Assembly (NCBI RefSeq): GCF_016906995.1 | Contig: NZ_JAFBBD010000004.1 | Location: 1-64,000, forward strand | Length of the DNA stretch: 64,000 bases | DNA from: Spongiibacter marinus | GTDB taxonomy: Bacteria; Pseudomonadota; Gammaproteobacteria; Pseudomonadales; Spongiibacteraceae | Direction: 5' to 3' | Shown here: positions 18,761-29,305 of the stretch, piece after piece | Layout: every line of letters starts with the position of its first letter | Numbering within the stretch: position 1 is the stretch's first letter | Made by a program: the position numbers and the translations under genes | Notes under the pieces: generated by a model | Told to the model about the DNA's origin: nothing | Database searches by the model: none | What the model saw: only the letters and a program-made list of their open reading frames with translations

Positions 18761-19648
18761 TTACGGCCTGTCTGCCGCAAATTCAGCACCGAATGAGCGG
18801 ATAAATTCCGGCCCTGGCGATAGTTGAGGGAGGTCAAACTCGGAAGGGTAATTCACATCTACAAGATACAGGCCGTGGGGTTTAGCCGTAACGCCCCCTT
18901 GACTGCGATCTCGACTGGCAAGCACCTCTGCGGTCCAGCCAACGGGCTGCGCCCCACTCCCCACCGCCACCAAGACGCCGGCGATATTGCGCACCATGTG
19001 GTGAAGAAAGGCATTGCCCTGAATATCTATCACAACGTAACGGCCGTGGCGGCTTACGTTGACGTAATGGATATTGCGCATCGGGCTGTGAGACTGGCAG
19101 GACGCCGCGCGAAAAGCGCTAAAGTCCTGTTCACCCACCAACACTTGCGCCTCTCGATGCATCAACGCTTCGTCTAATGGCACATCGATATGAGTAACGC
19201 CGCCCACCAAGTGCGCGGAGCGCCGCAATTGATTCAGAATTACATAGCGATAACGGCGTGCAGTTGCGGAGAAACGGGCATGAAAATCACCGGCGACAGG
19301 GCGCACCCAACGCACAGCGATATCAGTGGGAAGCAAGGCATTACATCCCGCGTGCCACGCCTTAACACTGCGCCCCACCGGGGCATCGAAATGAACGACT
19401 TGGTGACTGGCATGAACGCCCGCATCGGTCCTACCCGCGCAAATCACGGTTACCGGGCTAGCCGCAACGGAAGACAGGGCCGACTCCAACGCGTCTTGAA
19501 TGGTTGCAACCTTTGGCTTGTCCTGGCTCTGCCAACCCCGATAAGCGCCACCTTGATATTCCAGCGCCATGGCTATGCGCGTTCCTTCAGGTAGCGTTTC
19601 GGTATCGGCGCGCTCGAATGCTTGCGGCTCGAAACTAGGGGTGCTCAA
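18761..19648 (-). CDS. truA: tRNA pseudouridine(38-40) synthase
   Basis: A 295-residue enzyme that makes pseudouridine at positions 38-40 of the tRNA anticodon arm. The catalytic aspartate lies in the motif CAGRTDAGVHASHQ. Further family blocks are RRYRYVILN and FLHHMVRNIAG. The N terminus is some 25 residues longer than E. coli TruA; an internal ATG in front of ALEYQGGAYRG is an alternative start. It is two bases from fimV, as in Pseudomonas, and probably shares that transcript. Confidence 0.94.
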   Translation of the reverse strand: MSTPSFEPQAFERADTETLPEGTRIAMALEYQGGAYRGWQSQDKPKVATIQDALESALSSVAASPVTVICAGRTDAGVHASHQVVHFDAPVGRSVKAWHAGCNALLPTDIAVRWVRPVAGDFHARFSATARRYRYVILNQLRRSAHLVGGVTHIDVPLDEALMHREAQVLVGEQDFSAFRAASCQSHSPMRNIHYVNVSRHGRYVVIDIQGNAFLHHMVRNIAGVLVAVGSGAQPVGWTAEVLASRDRSQGGVTAKPHGLYLVDVNYPSEFDLPQLSPGPEFIRSFGAEFAADRP

Positions 19649-19650
19649 TG

Positions 19651-22600
19651 TTACTTCAACTGCTCCATTAATGCCTGGGCTGCCGCTTTCTGTTCGTCGC
19701 TACCCGCCTCCAGCACTTCATTAATAATATCCCGGGCACCGTCTTCGTCGCCCATGTCGATAAACGCGCGGGCGAGATCCAGCTTGTTCGCAATATCATC
19801 ACTGTCTGACAACTCAGGCATGTCCTCCTCGGCCGAATCAGCAGAGAATTCATCAAAAACCAAATCATCTAAATTCAGCGCACCGACCTCGTCGTCGGCA
19901 TCACCCTGAGCTTCGTCGAGCGCCACGCCATCGGTTGACGTTAGCAGCTCCTGATCAGCATCGGCATCGGCGGCATCGACCACGGTTTCAATGGCCTGGT
20001 CCTCGGTGTCTGCCCCGGCATCCTCAGCCAGCGACAAACCCTCTACCTCGGCATCCAGGTCCGCCAATGCGGCGTCGAGATCATCCAATTCAGACAATTC
20101 CTCTGCCGCCGCCTCCGGCTGGGGCTCGCTGTCGTCAGTGCTCAACATTGACTCACCGAGGTCACTGTCTTCTAGACTAAAGTCAAAGTCGCTGAGGTCT
20201 GCACCAAGGTCATTACCTTCTGCAACCGTGTCGCTCTCTACAACGGCATCATCGCCAACGGATAATTCGCCCAGGTCTAGATCAGCGTCACCGAGCTCCT
20301 CCAGGGCTTCAAAGCTACCGTCGTCCAGCTCCAGGTCGCTGCCTTCTGTCGACAAAGCATCCAATTCCAACTCGTCATCACGACCATCGACGTCGAGGCT
20401 ATCATCGGAAGCAAAATCAAAGTCCTCAAGCCCTTCCAAAACCGGCTCGTCAGCTGCCGTTTCGCTGCCGGTGCTGGAATCATCGTCCAGAGAAAGCGCC
20501 TCAGCACCCGCCGCCGAAATCGGGTCAGCTTCCGGCATCGGCGTAGCGTCCACCTCTTCGTCTATGGCCTCGCTGCGATCATCTTCGTGCTGATCTTCTC
20601 CGTCCAGAAAGGCCAACTCTTCATCCAGGTTATCGAGAGATTCAAGCTCTTCGGACGCCGCAGACGACGGCTCATCACTTAACCAACCGCTAACACCCTC
20701 GATAGCAGACATCGACTCTTTAACGCGCGCCAGCGCATCGGCATCGCCGTGCGTTTCTAGCTGCTGATAGGCCTCAAGGAAGGCCTCCCGGTCGCGCGTA
20801 TCCAGATAGATATCAAGCAACTTAACACGCAGCTCGGTGTTTTCCGGCTCATTGGCGATAGCACTCTTCAGTAAGCTCGCCGCCTGATCGTAACGACCAT
20901 AAGCCACATAAATTTCAGCCTCTGAAATCGCGTCGCCGGTCTGCGGCTGAACCGCCTCTTCCACCGACTCTTCCGCTGATTCGCTGCTGGGCTGCTCCGA
21001 GAAGTCATCGTTTAAACTGTCGAAATCGAAATCACCGGCAATTTCTTCGGCCGCGGCGTCAGCTTCAGCGCTCGGCTCATCAAGCTCATCGACAGGCGCT
21101 ATTTCGTCAGCCGAGGGCGCATCCAGATTATTGAGCGCACCGGCATCGGCAAGTGGTGGTTCGATTTGTGGCTCTGCATCATCGTTGGCGCCAGCTCGGC
21201 GACGCACCAATAATAGAAGCAGTAGCAATACACCCAGTCCTGCAGCGGCGTATTGGTATAGCGGCACTAAGTACCACGGCGTCTCTACCGGCGCTGGCGA
21301 GCGCTCCTGCTCGCTAGACATTGGTGGCACGGACTCTGCGGCTTCGCTCGCTACGTCGGCGGCATCAGCGGCAGGTTCGGCGTCACCACCCTCTTCATTC
21401 GCATTCGGGGCAGTCGCATTCAGGGCATTGCGCGCCGCCGCCGTAATCTCAGCCTCGCGCTCTTCCAAAGCACGCTGGTCTTCCTCGAGGCTGGCTTCTA
21501 CCTCGGCAATTTCCGCTGAGATGGCGTTAGCTTCCTCCGTCGCATCAGCAGAGTTGGCCGCCAGGCCAGCCTGCAGCGCGGCCAACTCGCGGTTTTTGAG
21601 TGCGATCAACTTTTGCAAGGTATCAACTTGCTTCTCCATTTCTCGCACACGGCTCGCCATGGAGGCATTCTCAAGCTGTACTTGTTCGAGCACTTCTTGC
21701 TCTTCGCTCAGTCGGCGACGCAGCTCATCAACCTCTTCACTTGACGCGGTGTCACCCGCACTGCCAATACTAAAGCGCACATCATCACTGGTCGCGGAAT
21801 CAACCGGTGCTTGTTCTGCCTTTTTTGTTGCGTCGAGTTGAGGTGCCTTTTGCTCGGACGCGGCACCCGCGTCTACGGAAACCGCACTGGAAGTCCGGCG
21901 TTGTCGCCAATCTTTCGCTTGCTGCCTAATTGTCTGAAGCGCTGTTTCATGATCGAGCGCGTTAATCTCATCCTCACTGGGGATCTCGAGAACATAACCC
22001 GACTTAACGCGGTTGATATTATTACCAATGAAGGCTTCAGGATTTTTGCGCAGCAGCGCGATCATGGTTTGTTCGGTTGTTACAAAGGCGCTGGGGCGAA
22101 GCTTTGCCGCCACCTGCCACATCGTATCGTGATGTTGCACGCGGTATTGCCCGTCTTGATCACTCGACGGCAGATCGGTCTTTTTTTCCAGCGGCCGCGG
22201 CTGCAGGGACTTTGCAGAATCATCCTGAACTGACGACACTGGAACCGGTGGCGCCACGCTAACGCTGCCGCGCGAGCCGCCGGGCTCCCGCTCAGCGACC
22301 GGGGAAGACGGCTGCGCCGGTGAGGGTGAGACATTGGACACCGGCACCCGTGCAGCTTGTGTGGGAGCGAGATCAGATTCAAAAACGGGCAAATCCAACA
22401 GCACCGTGTATTCACGGAGCATGCGACCGTTTGGCCAGCGAACTTCAATAATGAAATCTAAATAGGGTTCAACAACGGGCTGGGTTGTGGTGACAATAAT
22501 TCGGCCGCGGCCGTTTTCACCCACCTCGACAATAAAATCCAAACTATTGAGAAATTGTGTGCGATCAATGCCTGCATTGTCGAAAGCCGACGCGTCAGCA

Positions 22601-22776
22601 AGATCAACGCGCAACTGAGCAGCCTCCAAACCCTCGGCCTCGCGCAGTGGAATAAAGGCTTTAAACGGCTGGTTCAGGGAGGACGCCAGGGCGATGTCCC
22701 CTACCCCGAGGGCGCTCACAAAACCACTTTGAATGGCGCCCACCAATACTGCTACACGGGCCAGACTCTTGCTCAT
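19651..22776 (-). CDS. fimV: FimV/HubP polar landmark protein
   Basis: A 1041-residue inner-membrane protein. FimV/HubP proteins mark the cell pole and organise type IV pili, chemotaxis arrays, chromosome origins and MinD-like ATPases such as FlhG. It has a signal peptide, the conserved FimV N-terminal domain (to about 135), a LysM domain (about 211-265) that binds peptidoglycan, a coiled coil (about 346-445), one membrane helix (about 504-525) and a very acidic cytoplasmic repeat region. A TPR-like C-terminal FimV motif ends the protein (DDIANKLDLARAFIDMGD). The ATG at 22776 is preferred to a GTG 24 bases upstream. Its presence suggests polar organisation, relevant to the FleN gene at 53.3 kb. 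Confidence 0.94.
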   Translation of the reverse strand: MSKSLARVAVLVGAIQSGFVSALGVGDIALASSLNQPFKAFIPLREAEGLEAAQLRVDLADASAFDNAGIDRTQFLNSLDFIVEVGENGRGRIIVTTTQPVVEPYLDFIIEVRWPNGRMLREYTVLLDLPVFESDLAPTQAARVPVSNVSPSPAQPSSPVAEREPGGSRGSVSVAPPVPVSSVQDDSAKSLQPRPLEKKTDLPSSDQDGQYRVQHHDTMWQVAAKLRPSAFVTTEQTMIALLRKNPEAFIGNNINRVKSGYVLEIPSEDEINALDHETALQTIRQQAKDWRQRRTSSAVSVDAGAASEQKAPQLDATKKAEQAPVDSATSDDVRFSIGSAGDTASSEEVDELRRRLSEEQEVLEQVQLENASMASRVREMEKQVDTLQKLIALKNRELAALQAGLAANSADATEEANAISAEIAEVEASLEEDQRALEEREAEITAAARNALNATAPNANEEGGDAEPAADAADVASEAAESVPPMSSEQERSPAPVETPWYLVPLYQYAAAGLGVLLLLLLLVRRRAGANDDAEPQIEPPLADAGALNNLDAPSADEIAPVDELDEPSAEADAAAEEIAGDFDFDSLNDDFSEQPSSESAEESVEEAVQPQTGDAISEAEIYVAYGRYDQAASLLKSAIANEPENTELRVKLLDIYLDTRDREAFLEAYQQLETHGDADALARVKESMSAIEGVSGWLSDEPSSAASEELESLDNLDEELAFLDGEDQHEDDRSEAIDEEVDATPMPEADPISAAGAEALSLDDDSSTGSETAADEPVLEGLEDFDFASDDSLDVDGRDDELELDALSTEGSDLELDDGSFEALEELGDADLDLGELSVGDDAVVESDTVAEGNDLGADLSDFDFSLEDSDLGESMLSTDDSEPQPEAAAEELSELDDLDAALADLDAEVEGLSLAEDAGADTEDQAIETVVDAADADADQELLTSTDGVALDEAQGDADDEVGALNLDDLVFDEFSADSAEEDMPELSDSDDIANKLDLARAFIDMGDEDGARDIINEVLEAGSDEQKAAAQALMEQLK

Positions 22777-22924
22777 ATTTCCACCGTCTCGTTGCTGCAC
22801 CGCGTCTGTCGATCCCGAAACGAGGCGCAGCGCGGCGTGAATATCGAATAGCTTCGCAGTGTGGACCGCAAACTACAGGCGTTGTTATCTAGAATTATTC
22901 TTCGATAGTAAGCGTAAATATTAG

Positions 22925-23890
22925 CTATGTGTCGGTTTTTATCAAGATTTTAAGCGCTTCAATAATGTTAAGTGCGGCACCTTTACGCAAATTGTCTGCC
23001 ACAATCGTTGCGCGCAAAACACGTTCGTCGCGACGATCGACAGCCCACTCAGCAATATCTATCGTTTCACTGCCCTGTAGACCCGCTGGACTCGCCAGTG
23101 CTTCCGCGTTGCCATCACGCAAACGAAACACATCGCTTGCCAGCAGCTGCTCACGCCATTGCGCGGCGGCCACGGCGTCACCAAACTCCGCTCGCAGCAG
23201 CGTGCAATGGCCGTAAAACACCGGCGCCAACATAGCCTGACAGTGAACCTGCGCGAATTCACCCCGCCCCTGTGTTAGCAGGGTAGCCAGATTATGCTCA
23301 ATATCTGCACTATTATCGGCAGTTAGCGGCAAAACATTAAAGGCAATCTGTGCTGGCAGCTGACTGGACTCAAGCGACTGCGCATTCAGCAGGCGCGCCG
23401 TTTCTGCCGCGAGGGTCTCAACACCATTGCTGCCTGCACTCGATACGGGTTGCGCGACCGCCAGGTCGATGCGCTGGGGCGTTGGCAGCTGCGCAAGCAA
23501 TGCGTACACATGGCTACTCACCGCGTCGGCAATCGCGACACTTTTTTCCCCTTCAGCCAACTCGCTGCCTGCACAAAATACGGGCACGTCACCGCGCTGA
23601 GACAACACATTAGCGGCATCAACGACCACGCAGCCTGCACTCTCTGCGGCATCAACTAACTGCGGCAAGGGTTCACCAGGCATAAATACCGCAACGTCCA
23701 CAGCACTAAAATCCGCCTCATCCAGAGGTCGAAAATCCAGCGGACGCCCACGATACATTGCCGGCTCAGCGTCATAAGCGGCAGCGCTGTATAGCCGCAG
23801 CGTTGTTGGCGCAGCCTCCCACTCACTGAGCGCTTCCAGGAGGTGCTTTCCCTCCAGGCTATCGGCGGCAAAAATGGCGTAGTGGGTCAT
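22925..23890 (-). CDS. Usg-like aspartate-semialdehyde dehydrogenase paralogue
   Basis: A 321-residue protein of the semialdehyde dehydrogenase family, like E. coli Usg and its Pseudomonas counterpart next to asd and fimV. It has the N-terminal Rossmann-like domain and the dehydrogenase C-terminal domain. The conserved active-site cysteine region is degenerate: the aligned stretch reads VSSHVYALL with no Cys. Catalysis as a true Asd is therefore unlikely. Its start overlaps the asd stop by one base (TAATG), so the pair is translationally coupled. The function of this paralogue group is not established. Confidence 0.85.
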   Translation of the reverse strand: MTHYAIFAADSLEGKHLLEALSEWEAAPTTLRLYSAAAYDAEPAMYRGRPLDFRPLDEADFSAVDVAVFMPGEPLPQLVDAAESAGCVVVDAANVLSQRGDVPVFCAGSELAEGEKSVAIADAVSSHVYALLAQLPTPQRIDLAVAQPVSSAGSNGVETLAAETARLLNAQSLESSQLPAQIAFNVLPLTADNSADIEHNLATLLTQGRGEFAQVHCQAMLAPVFYGHCTLLRAEFGDAVAAAQWREQLLASDVFRLRDGNAEALASPAGLQGSETIDIAEWAVDRRDERVLRATIVADNLRKGAALNIIEALKILIKTDT

Positions 23891-25005
23891 TAGGCAATAT
23901 CACCTCGGATAATGCGCAACATCCGGCGCAAGGGCTCAGCAGCGCCCCACAGCAATTGGTCGCCAACCGTGAAAGCCGAGAGGTATTGCTCGCCCATATT
24001 CAGTTTTCGCAAACGACCAACGGGTACGCCCAATGTACCGGTCACTGCCGTTGGGGTTAGCCGCTCAAGTGTTGCATTGCGCTCGTTGGGAACCACATCC
24101 ACCCAGTCATTGGCACTGGCAAGGATGGATTCAATGTCACCCATCGGTACATTTTTGTTCAACTTGATGGTTAGTGCCTGGCTGTGACAGCGCATTGCAC
24201 CAACGCGCACACAGTTGCCGTCAATCGCAATCGGCGAGTCGTCGCGACCCAGAATTTTGTTTGTCTCAGCTTGCCCTTTCCATTCTTCACGGCTTTGACC
24301 GTTCTCAAGCTGGGTGTCAATCCAAGGCAACAGACTGCCGGCCAGCGCATGACCAAATTCCTGTGTTGGGAAAGCATCACCGCGCATTGCCTCGGCCACC
24401 TTGCGATCAATATCCAGGATATTGCTGCGTGCATCAGCCAATTCCGGCGCCACCGCGTCGCGAATACTCCCCATTTGTGAGATCAGCTCACGCATATTTT
24501 TGGCACCAGCGCCACTAGCCGCCTGGTAGGTTTGCGCACTCACCCACTCAACCATGCCCTCGCGGAACAGACCGCCAACGGCCATCAGCATCAAACTTAC
24601 GGTGCAGTTGCCGCCGATGTAGTTTTTAACGCCGCGCTGCAGGCCCTGTTTAACCACATCGAGGTTAACCGGATCCAGTACGATGATGGCATCATCGCTC
24701 ATGCGCAGTGACGATGCCGCATCAATCCAGTAACCCTGCCAACCGCTGGCGCGCAGATCGGCGAATACCGCCTTCGTGTAATCACCACCCTGACAGGAAA
24801 TAATCGCGTCCATGGCGGCGAGTTCAGTAATGTCGTGCGCATCCTTCAACGGCGCGATATCGCGACCGATGTCCGGGCCCTGCCCACCGACATTTGAGGT
24901 GGTAAAAAATTGTGGCTCGATACCATCAAAGTCGTTTTCTTCAAGCATGCGACCCATCAATACTGAGCCCACCATGCCTCTCCAACCAACAAAACCTACT
25001 TTCAT
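23890..25005 (-). CDS. asd: aspartate-semialdehyde dehydrogenase
   Basis: A 371-residue NADPH enzyme that reduces aspartyl phosphate to aspartate semialdehyde, the branch point to lysine, diaminopimelate, threonine and methionine. The nucleotide-binding start is [16 protein letters not shown]. The catalytic cysteine is C134 in [10 protein letters not shown], and the histidine region with [12 protein letters not shown] is intact. This is the E. coli/Vibrio Asd1 type. A strong Shine-Dalgarno AAGGAGG lies ahead of the ATG. It is 86 bases downstream of leuB and probably part of a leu-asd-usg run, as in Pseudomonas. Confidence 0.96.
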   Translation of the reverse strand: MKVGFVGWRGMVGSVLMGRMLEENDFDGIEPQFFTTSNVGGQGPDIGRDIAPLKDAHDITELAAMDAIISCQGGDYTKAVFADLRASGWQGYWIDAASSLRMSDDAIIVLDPVNLDVVKQGLQRGVKNYIGGNCTVSLMLMAVGGLFREGMVEWVSAQTYQAASGAGAKNMRELISQMGSIRDAVAPELADARSNILDIDRKVAEAMRGDAFPTQEFGHALAGSLLPWIDTQLENGQSREEWKGQAETNKILGRDDSPIAIDGNCVRVGAMRCHSQALTIKLNKNVPMGDIESILASANDWVDVVPNERNATLERLTPTAVTGTLGVPVGRLRKLNMGEQYLSAFTVGDQLLWGAAEPLRRMLRIIRGDIA

Positions 25006-25091
25006 TACTCATTCCTCCTTTACTGCATGGCGACCAACCCATTCACAGGCCGGCGCCCCATTAGCCGCCGCAGGCGGCCAACGACGAGTGT

Positions 25092-26189
25092 TTACACTTC
25101 CGATAAAGCAGCCAAAACGGCATCGCCCATCTGCGCGGTACCCACCTTCTGGCAACCCTCAGAGTAGATATCCGCGGTACGCAGCCCTTTATCCAACACA
25201 CGGCTTACTGCGTCTTCGATGCATTGCGCAGCATTAGGCTCAGACAGGGAGTAGCGCAACATCATTGCCACCGAAAGAATGGTCGCCAGTGGATTCGCGA
25301 TACCTTGCCCGGCAATGTCGGGCGCGCTGCCGTGGCAGGGCTCATACATGCCGCGGCCATTCACATCTAGTGACGCCGAAGGCAGCATGCCAATTGATCC
25401 GGTCAACATCGCTGCAGCGTCAGAGAGAATATCGCCAAACATATTGCCGGTAACGACAACGTCAAATTGCTTCGGCGCGCGCACCAACTGCATGGCGGCG
25501 TTATCCACGTACATATGGCTGAGCTCGACATCCGGATAGTCTTTGGCCATCTCGTCGACGACTTCGCGCCACAGCATGGTCACTTCCAGCACGTTGGCTT
25601 TGTCCACACTGCACAGACGCCCACCGCGTTTTTGCGCCAACTCAAAGGCCACTTTGGCGATCCGGCGGATTTGCGATTCGTTGTAAACGTAGGTGTTGTA
25701 ACCTTCGCGTTCACCATTGTCGAGCTCGCGAATGCCGCGTGGCTGACCGAAGTAAATACCGCCCGTCAACTCACGTACAATCAGTATATCCAAGCCGGCA
25801 ACCAGATCTGGCTTCAGCGAAGACGCATCGGCTAACTGCGGATAAAGAATGGCGGGACGCAAATTGCCAAACAAATCCAAGCGCTTGCGAATCTCTAGCA
25901 GGCCACCCTTTTCTGGGCGCTCTGCGGGGGGCAACTGATCCCACTTAGGCCCGCCGACAGCCCCCAGCAAAATAGCGTCAGCTGCCTGGCATTTCTCGAA
26001 GGTTTCATCCGGCAGTGCCGTGCCCACCGCGTCGATAGCGGCGCCGCCAAGCAGCGCATCGTCTAGCGACAAATTAAGTTGGTGAGAGTGATTGATCGCT
26101 TCCAAGACCTTGCGGGCCTCGGCCATAATTTCCGGACCGATACCATCGCCGGCCAACATCAATACTTTGCGAGCAGTTTTTTCAGACAC
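25092..26189 (-). CDS. leuB: 3-isopropylmalate dehydrogenase
   Basis: A 365-residue NAD-dependent oxidative decarboxylase in leucine synthesis, converting 3-isopropylmalate to 2-oxoisocaproate. It has GDGIGPEI near the N terminus, the substrate-binding arginines in [13 protein letters not shown] and REL, and the metal/cofactor signature [26 protein letters not shown]. Full length. It follows leuD by 33 bases in the usual leuCDB order. Confidence 0.96.
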   Translation of the reverse strand: MSEKTARKVLMLAGDGIGPEIMAEARKVLEAINHSHQLNLSLDDALLGGAAIDAVGTALPDETFEKCQAADAILLGAVGGPKWDQLPPAERPEKGGLLEIRKRLDLFGNLRPAILYPQLADASSLKPDLVAGLDILIVRELTGGIYFGQPRGIRELDNGEREGYNTYVYNESQIRRIAKVAFELAQKRGGRLCSVDKANVLEVTMLWREVVDEMAKDYPDVELSHMYVDNAAMQLVRAPKQFDVVVTGNMFGDILSDAAAMLTGSIGMLPSASLDVNGRGMYEPCHGSAPDIAGQGIANPLATILSVAMMLRYSLSEPNAAQCIEDAVSRVLDKGLRTADIYSEGCQKVGTAQMGDAVLAALSEV

Positions 26190-26222
26190 GTTTCTATTCC
26201 CGTATGTAGTTTGTCAGTATGT

Positions 26223-26873
26223 TTACGCGCGATGCTCGCGGAACAACCAAGGCGATTTTTGCTGCCAGTTTTTTTCAAAGTCGCGGATAGCATCGGCATC
26301 CTGCAGGGTTAAGCCGATATCATCCAGACCATTGATCAGGCAGTGCTTGCGAAAGGCATCAACGTCGAAGGTTATGACGTCACCTGCTGGCGTGGTAATC
26401 GTCTGCGCGGGCAGGTCAACCAATAAGCGATAGCCCTCTGAGCTGTACATCTCATTGAACAAATTATCGACAACATCCGCTGGCAGCACTATCGGCAAGA
26501 TGCCATTTTTAAAGCAGTTGTTAAAAAAGATATCGGCAAAACTCGGCGCAATAACGCAACGAAAGCCGTAATCCTCCAATGCCCAGGGGGCGTGCTCGCG
26601 GCTTGAACCGCAACCAAAATTTTCCCTCGCTAACAACACTGAAGCGCCCTGGTAACGCGCGTGATTGAGCGGAAAATCCGGGTTGATTGGGCGCTGGCTG
26701 CAGTCTTCGCCCGGACGTCCTTCGTCCAGGTAACGCAGCTCATCGAACAAATTTGGCCCAAAGCCACTGCGCTTAATCGACTTCAGGAACTGCTTGGGAA
26801 TGATCATATCCGTGTCGACATTCGCGCGATCCATTGGCGCCGCGAGTCCGTCTAATTGGGTAAACGCTTTCAT
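26223..26873 (-). CDS. leuD: isopropylmalate isomerase small subunit
   Basis: A 216-residue swivel-domain subunit of isopropylmalate isomerase, partner of LeuC. The start chosen is the ATG at 26873 (MKAFTQLDG), which has AAGGAG seven bases upstream; a longer reading frame begins 48 bases earlier but lacks a good ribosome site. Family marks are [12 protein letters not shown] and [15 protein letters not shown]. It begins 10 bases after the leuC stop. Confidence 0.95.
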   Translation of the reverse strand: MKAFTQLDGLAAPMDRANVDTDMIIPKQFLKSIKRSGFGPNLFDELRYLDEGRPGEDCSQRPINPDFPLNHARYQGASVLLARENFGCGSSREHAPWALEDYGFRCVIAPSFADIFFNNCFKNGILPIVLPADVVDNLFNEMYSSEGYRLLVDLPAQTITTPAGDVITFDVDAFRKHCLINGLDDIGLTLQDADAIRDFEKNWQQKSPWLFREHRA

Positions 26874-26883
26874 TGTTTGCTCC

Positions 26884-28305
26884 TTATATCCACTCGCGCA
26901 CGTCGACGAAATGCCCTGCAATAGCCGCTGCTGCCGCCATCGCCGGACTCACCAAATGCGTTCGACCACCAAAGCCCTGACGTCCCTCAAAATTTCGGTT
27001 AGACGTTGAGGCACAGTGCTCACCCGCTCCGAGCTTATCGGCGTTCATTGCCAAACACATAGAGCAGCCTGGCTCACGCCACTGCAGCCCCGCCTCAGTA
27101 AAGATTTTATCCAGCCCCTCTGCTTCGGCTTGTTTTTTCACCAGGCCTGAACCGGGAACAACCAGCGCTTCTTTCAAACTCTCGGCCACTTTTTTGCCTT
27201 TCACTACCGCAGCGGCCTCGCGAAGATCTTCAATACGAGAGTTGGTGCAGGAACCAATAAACACCCGGTCGAGGGTGATATCGGTAATGGCTTGCCCCGC
27301 GCTAAGCCCCATATACGTCAGCGCACGCTCACAAGCACTCCGCTGCACAGGGTCACTAAAGTCATTGGGAGCGGGGACTACCGCACCGACTGCCGCCACC
27401 ATCTCCGGGCTGGTCCCCCAGGTCACTTGTGGCTCGATACTGCTGCCGTCAAGCTCAACCACCGCATCAAAATGAGCATCGGGATCACTGTGCAGTGTTT
27501 GCCAGTAACTTACCGCCTGCTCCCACTCTTGCTCATTGGGGGCAAACGGCCGACCTTTCACATAATCGATGGTCGTTTCGTCCACGGCAACCATACCCAC
27601 ACGCGCACCCGCCTCTATGGCCATATTACAAATGGTCATGCGGCCTTCCATCGACATATCGCGGATCACTTGCCCGCCAAATTCAATGGCATATCCTGTG
27701 CCGCCTGCGGTGCCGATTTTTCCAATTACGGCAAGGACGACATCTTTGGCGGTAACACCGACGCCGAGCTTGCCGTCGATGCGCACCAACATGTTTTTGC
27801 TCTTCTTCTGGATCAGGCACTGGGTCGCCAATACATGCTCGACCTCAGAGGTGCCAATACCGTGGGCCAGCGCGCCCAGCGCGCCGTGGGTTGCGGTATG
27901 CGAGTCACCGCAGACCACTGTCATACCCGGCAGCGTTGCCCCCTGCTCTGGACCGACAACATGAACAATCCCCTGCCGCTCATCGTTGATCGAGAACTCC
28001 GTGATCCCGAACTCATCACAGTTATCATCAAGTGTTTGAACCTGGATACGCGATATTTCATCTTGGATACCGCTCACACCCGCACTGCGCTCAGCGAGGA
28101 CCGTGGGCACATTGTGATCCGGTGTTGCGATATTCGCACTCACGCGCCAGGGCTGACGCCCGGCAAGCCTAAGGCCTTCAAATGCTTGCGGCGATGTCAC
28201 CTCGTGGACAAGCTGGCGATCAATATAGATCAAGGCCGTACCGTCATCGCGCTCTTTTACCAGATGCGCGGCCCATAATTTGTCGTAAAGCGTTTGTGAA
28301 GCCAT
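26884..28305 (-). CDS. leuC: isopropylmalate isomerase large subunit
   Basis: A 473-residue aconitase-family subunit that isomerises 2- to 3-isopropylmalate with a [4Fe-4S] cluster. The three cluster cysteines are in GSCTNSR and in GCSMCLAMN. The active-site block [27 protein letters not shown] is complete. It is the first gene of leuCDB. GGGGGATC precedes the ATG. A LysR gene is divergent, 97 bases away, and probably controls it. Confidence 0.96.
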   Translation of the reverse strand: MASQTLYDKLWAAHLVKERDDGTALIYIDRQLVHEVTSPQAFEGLRLAGRQPWRVSANIATPDHNVPTVLAERSAGVSGIQDEISRIQVQTLDDNCDEFGITEFSINDERQGIVHVVGPEQGATLPGMTVVCGDSHTATHGALGALAHGIGTSEVEHVLATQCLIQKKSKNMLVRIDGKLGVGVTAKDVVLAVIGKIGTAGGTGYAIEFGGQVIRDMSMEGRMTICNMAIEAGARVGMVAVDETTIDYVKGRPFAPNEQEWEQAVSYWQTLHSDPDAHFDAVVELDGSSIEPQVTWGTSPEMVAAVGAVVPAPNDFSDPVQRSACERALTYMGLSAGQAITDITLDRVFIGSCTNSRIEDLREAAAVVKGKKVAESLKEALVVPGSGLVKKQAEAEGLDKIFTEAGLQWREPGCSMCLAMNADKLGAGEHCASTSNRNFEGRQGFGGRTHLVSPAMAAAAAIAGHFVDVREWI

Positions 28306-28389
28306 GAATGATCCCCCAGTCTCCTCTCATTGCAGGCAATTTTACGCAGCCACATAAAATAAAACAAATTCATATTTTTTATTATTTCA

Positions 28390-28404
28390 ATTCCAAAAAG
28401 GAAT
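28390..28404. promoter_or_regulatory. LysR-type palindrome at the lysR start
   Basis: A perfect 15-base palindrome, ATTCC-AAAAA-GGAAT, containing a T-N11-A core typical of LysR-type binding sites. It lies in the leuC/lysR divergent region and overlaps the first codon of the lysR frame at 28403. This suits autorepression and activation of the leu operon. Its right arm also supplies the only purine-rich stretch near that start. Confidence 0.5.
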
Positions 28405-29305
28405 GAATAAACTTACTTCCATGGACACACAATCACTACAAGCGTTTCTATGTGTTGCCGAATGCAGCTCATTCTCAGGCGCGGCGGAACAGCTCCACCT
28501 CACCCAACCCGCAATCAGCAAGCGTATTGCCACACTGGAAAAGCAGCTCAATGCCAGGCTATTTGACCGCATTGGCCGGCATATTCACCTTACTGAAGCT
28601 GGTCGCGCACTGCTGCCGGAAGCGCAGCGCATTCTCCAAGACATCCGCGAAGCCCGCCGACGCATCGACGACCTTCGCGGCAGCGTATCGGGCCGCCTGT
28701 CGATGGGCATCAGCCACCACATTGGGCTACACCGCCTGCCGCCGGTATTGCGGGAATTCAGCCAACGATACCCAGATGTCCAGCTGGATATCGACTTTAT
28801 GGATTCAGAGCAGGCCCACCACCGCATCCTCCACGGCGAGATGGACTTGGCAGTGATCACCCTATCTCCAAGCCAGGAGGAACATTTGAGCTTCCTGCCG
28901 GTGTGGCAAGACCAACTCACCGTGGCGGTCGCCAACGACCACCCTCTGAGTGACGCCGGTGTGGTAACCGCCGAAATGTTGAGCCAACACACCGCCCTGC
29001 CACCCGGGCTGAACACCTATACTGGGCAAATTATCAAACGTCTTTTCGATGAGGCCGGGCTGGAAATGAATATTGGTATGTCCACCAACTACCTTGAGAC
29101 CATCAAGGTCATGGTGAGCATCGGTTTAGGTTGGAGCATCCTGCCGCAAACCCTTCTGGACGACAGTGTTACCGCCCTGGAACTGAAGAACATGCAACTG
29201 AGTCGCACCTTAGGCTGCGTACACCATCGCAACCGCAGTCTGTCGAATGCATCGCGCGCCTTCATAGACCTTTTACCAAATATTGATCACGGCGGCGTGA
29301 AGTGA
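28403..29305 (+). CDS. LysR family regulator divergent from leuCDB
   Basis: A 300-residue LysR-type regulator: N-terminal winged helix at about 7-66 (LQAFLCVAECSSFSGAAEQLHLTQPAISKRI) and a periplasmic-binding-protein-like effector domain. Divergence from leuC suggests control of leucine synthesis, but the ligand is not visible. The start is uncertain: the ATG at 28403 has AAGGA directly abutting it, while the ATG at 28421 (MDTQSLQ) fits the family N terminus better but has no close ribosome site. The 3' end overlaps the convergent mocA-like gene by 19 bases. Confidence 0.9.
   Translation: MNKLTSMDTQSLQAFLCVAECSSFSGAAEQLHLTQPAISKRIATLEKQLNARLFDRIGRHIHLTEAGRALLPEAQRILQDIREARRRIDDLRGSVSGRLSMGISHHIGLHRLPPVLREFSQRYPDVQLDIDFMDSEQAHHRILHGEMDLAVITLSPSQEEHLSFLPVWQDQLTVAVANDHPLSDAGVVTAEMLSQHTALPPGLNTYTGQIIKRLFDEAGLEMNIGMSTNYLETIKVMVSIGLGWSILPQTLLDDSVTALELKNMQLSRTLGCVHHRNRSLSNASRAFIDLLPNIDHGGVK

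Noticed and set aside
25064-25078. Short hairpin GCCGCC-GCA-GGCGGC after leuB
   Set aside because: The loop is three bases, no T-run follows in the direction of transcription, and asd is expected to be cotranscribed with leuB. Not convincing as a terminator.
27292-28278. Long plus-strand open frame of 328 codons
   Set aside because: It lies entirely antisense to leuC, which is conserved along its length. The translation has no recognisable domain. It is a shadow frame caused by codon bias.
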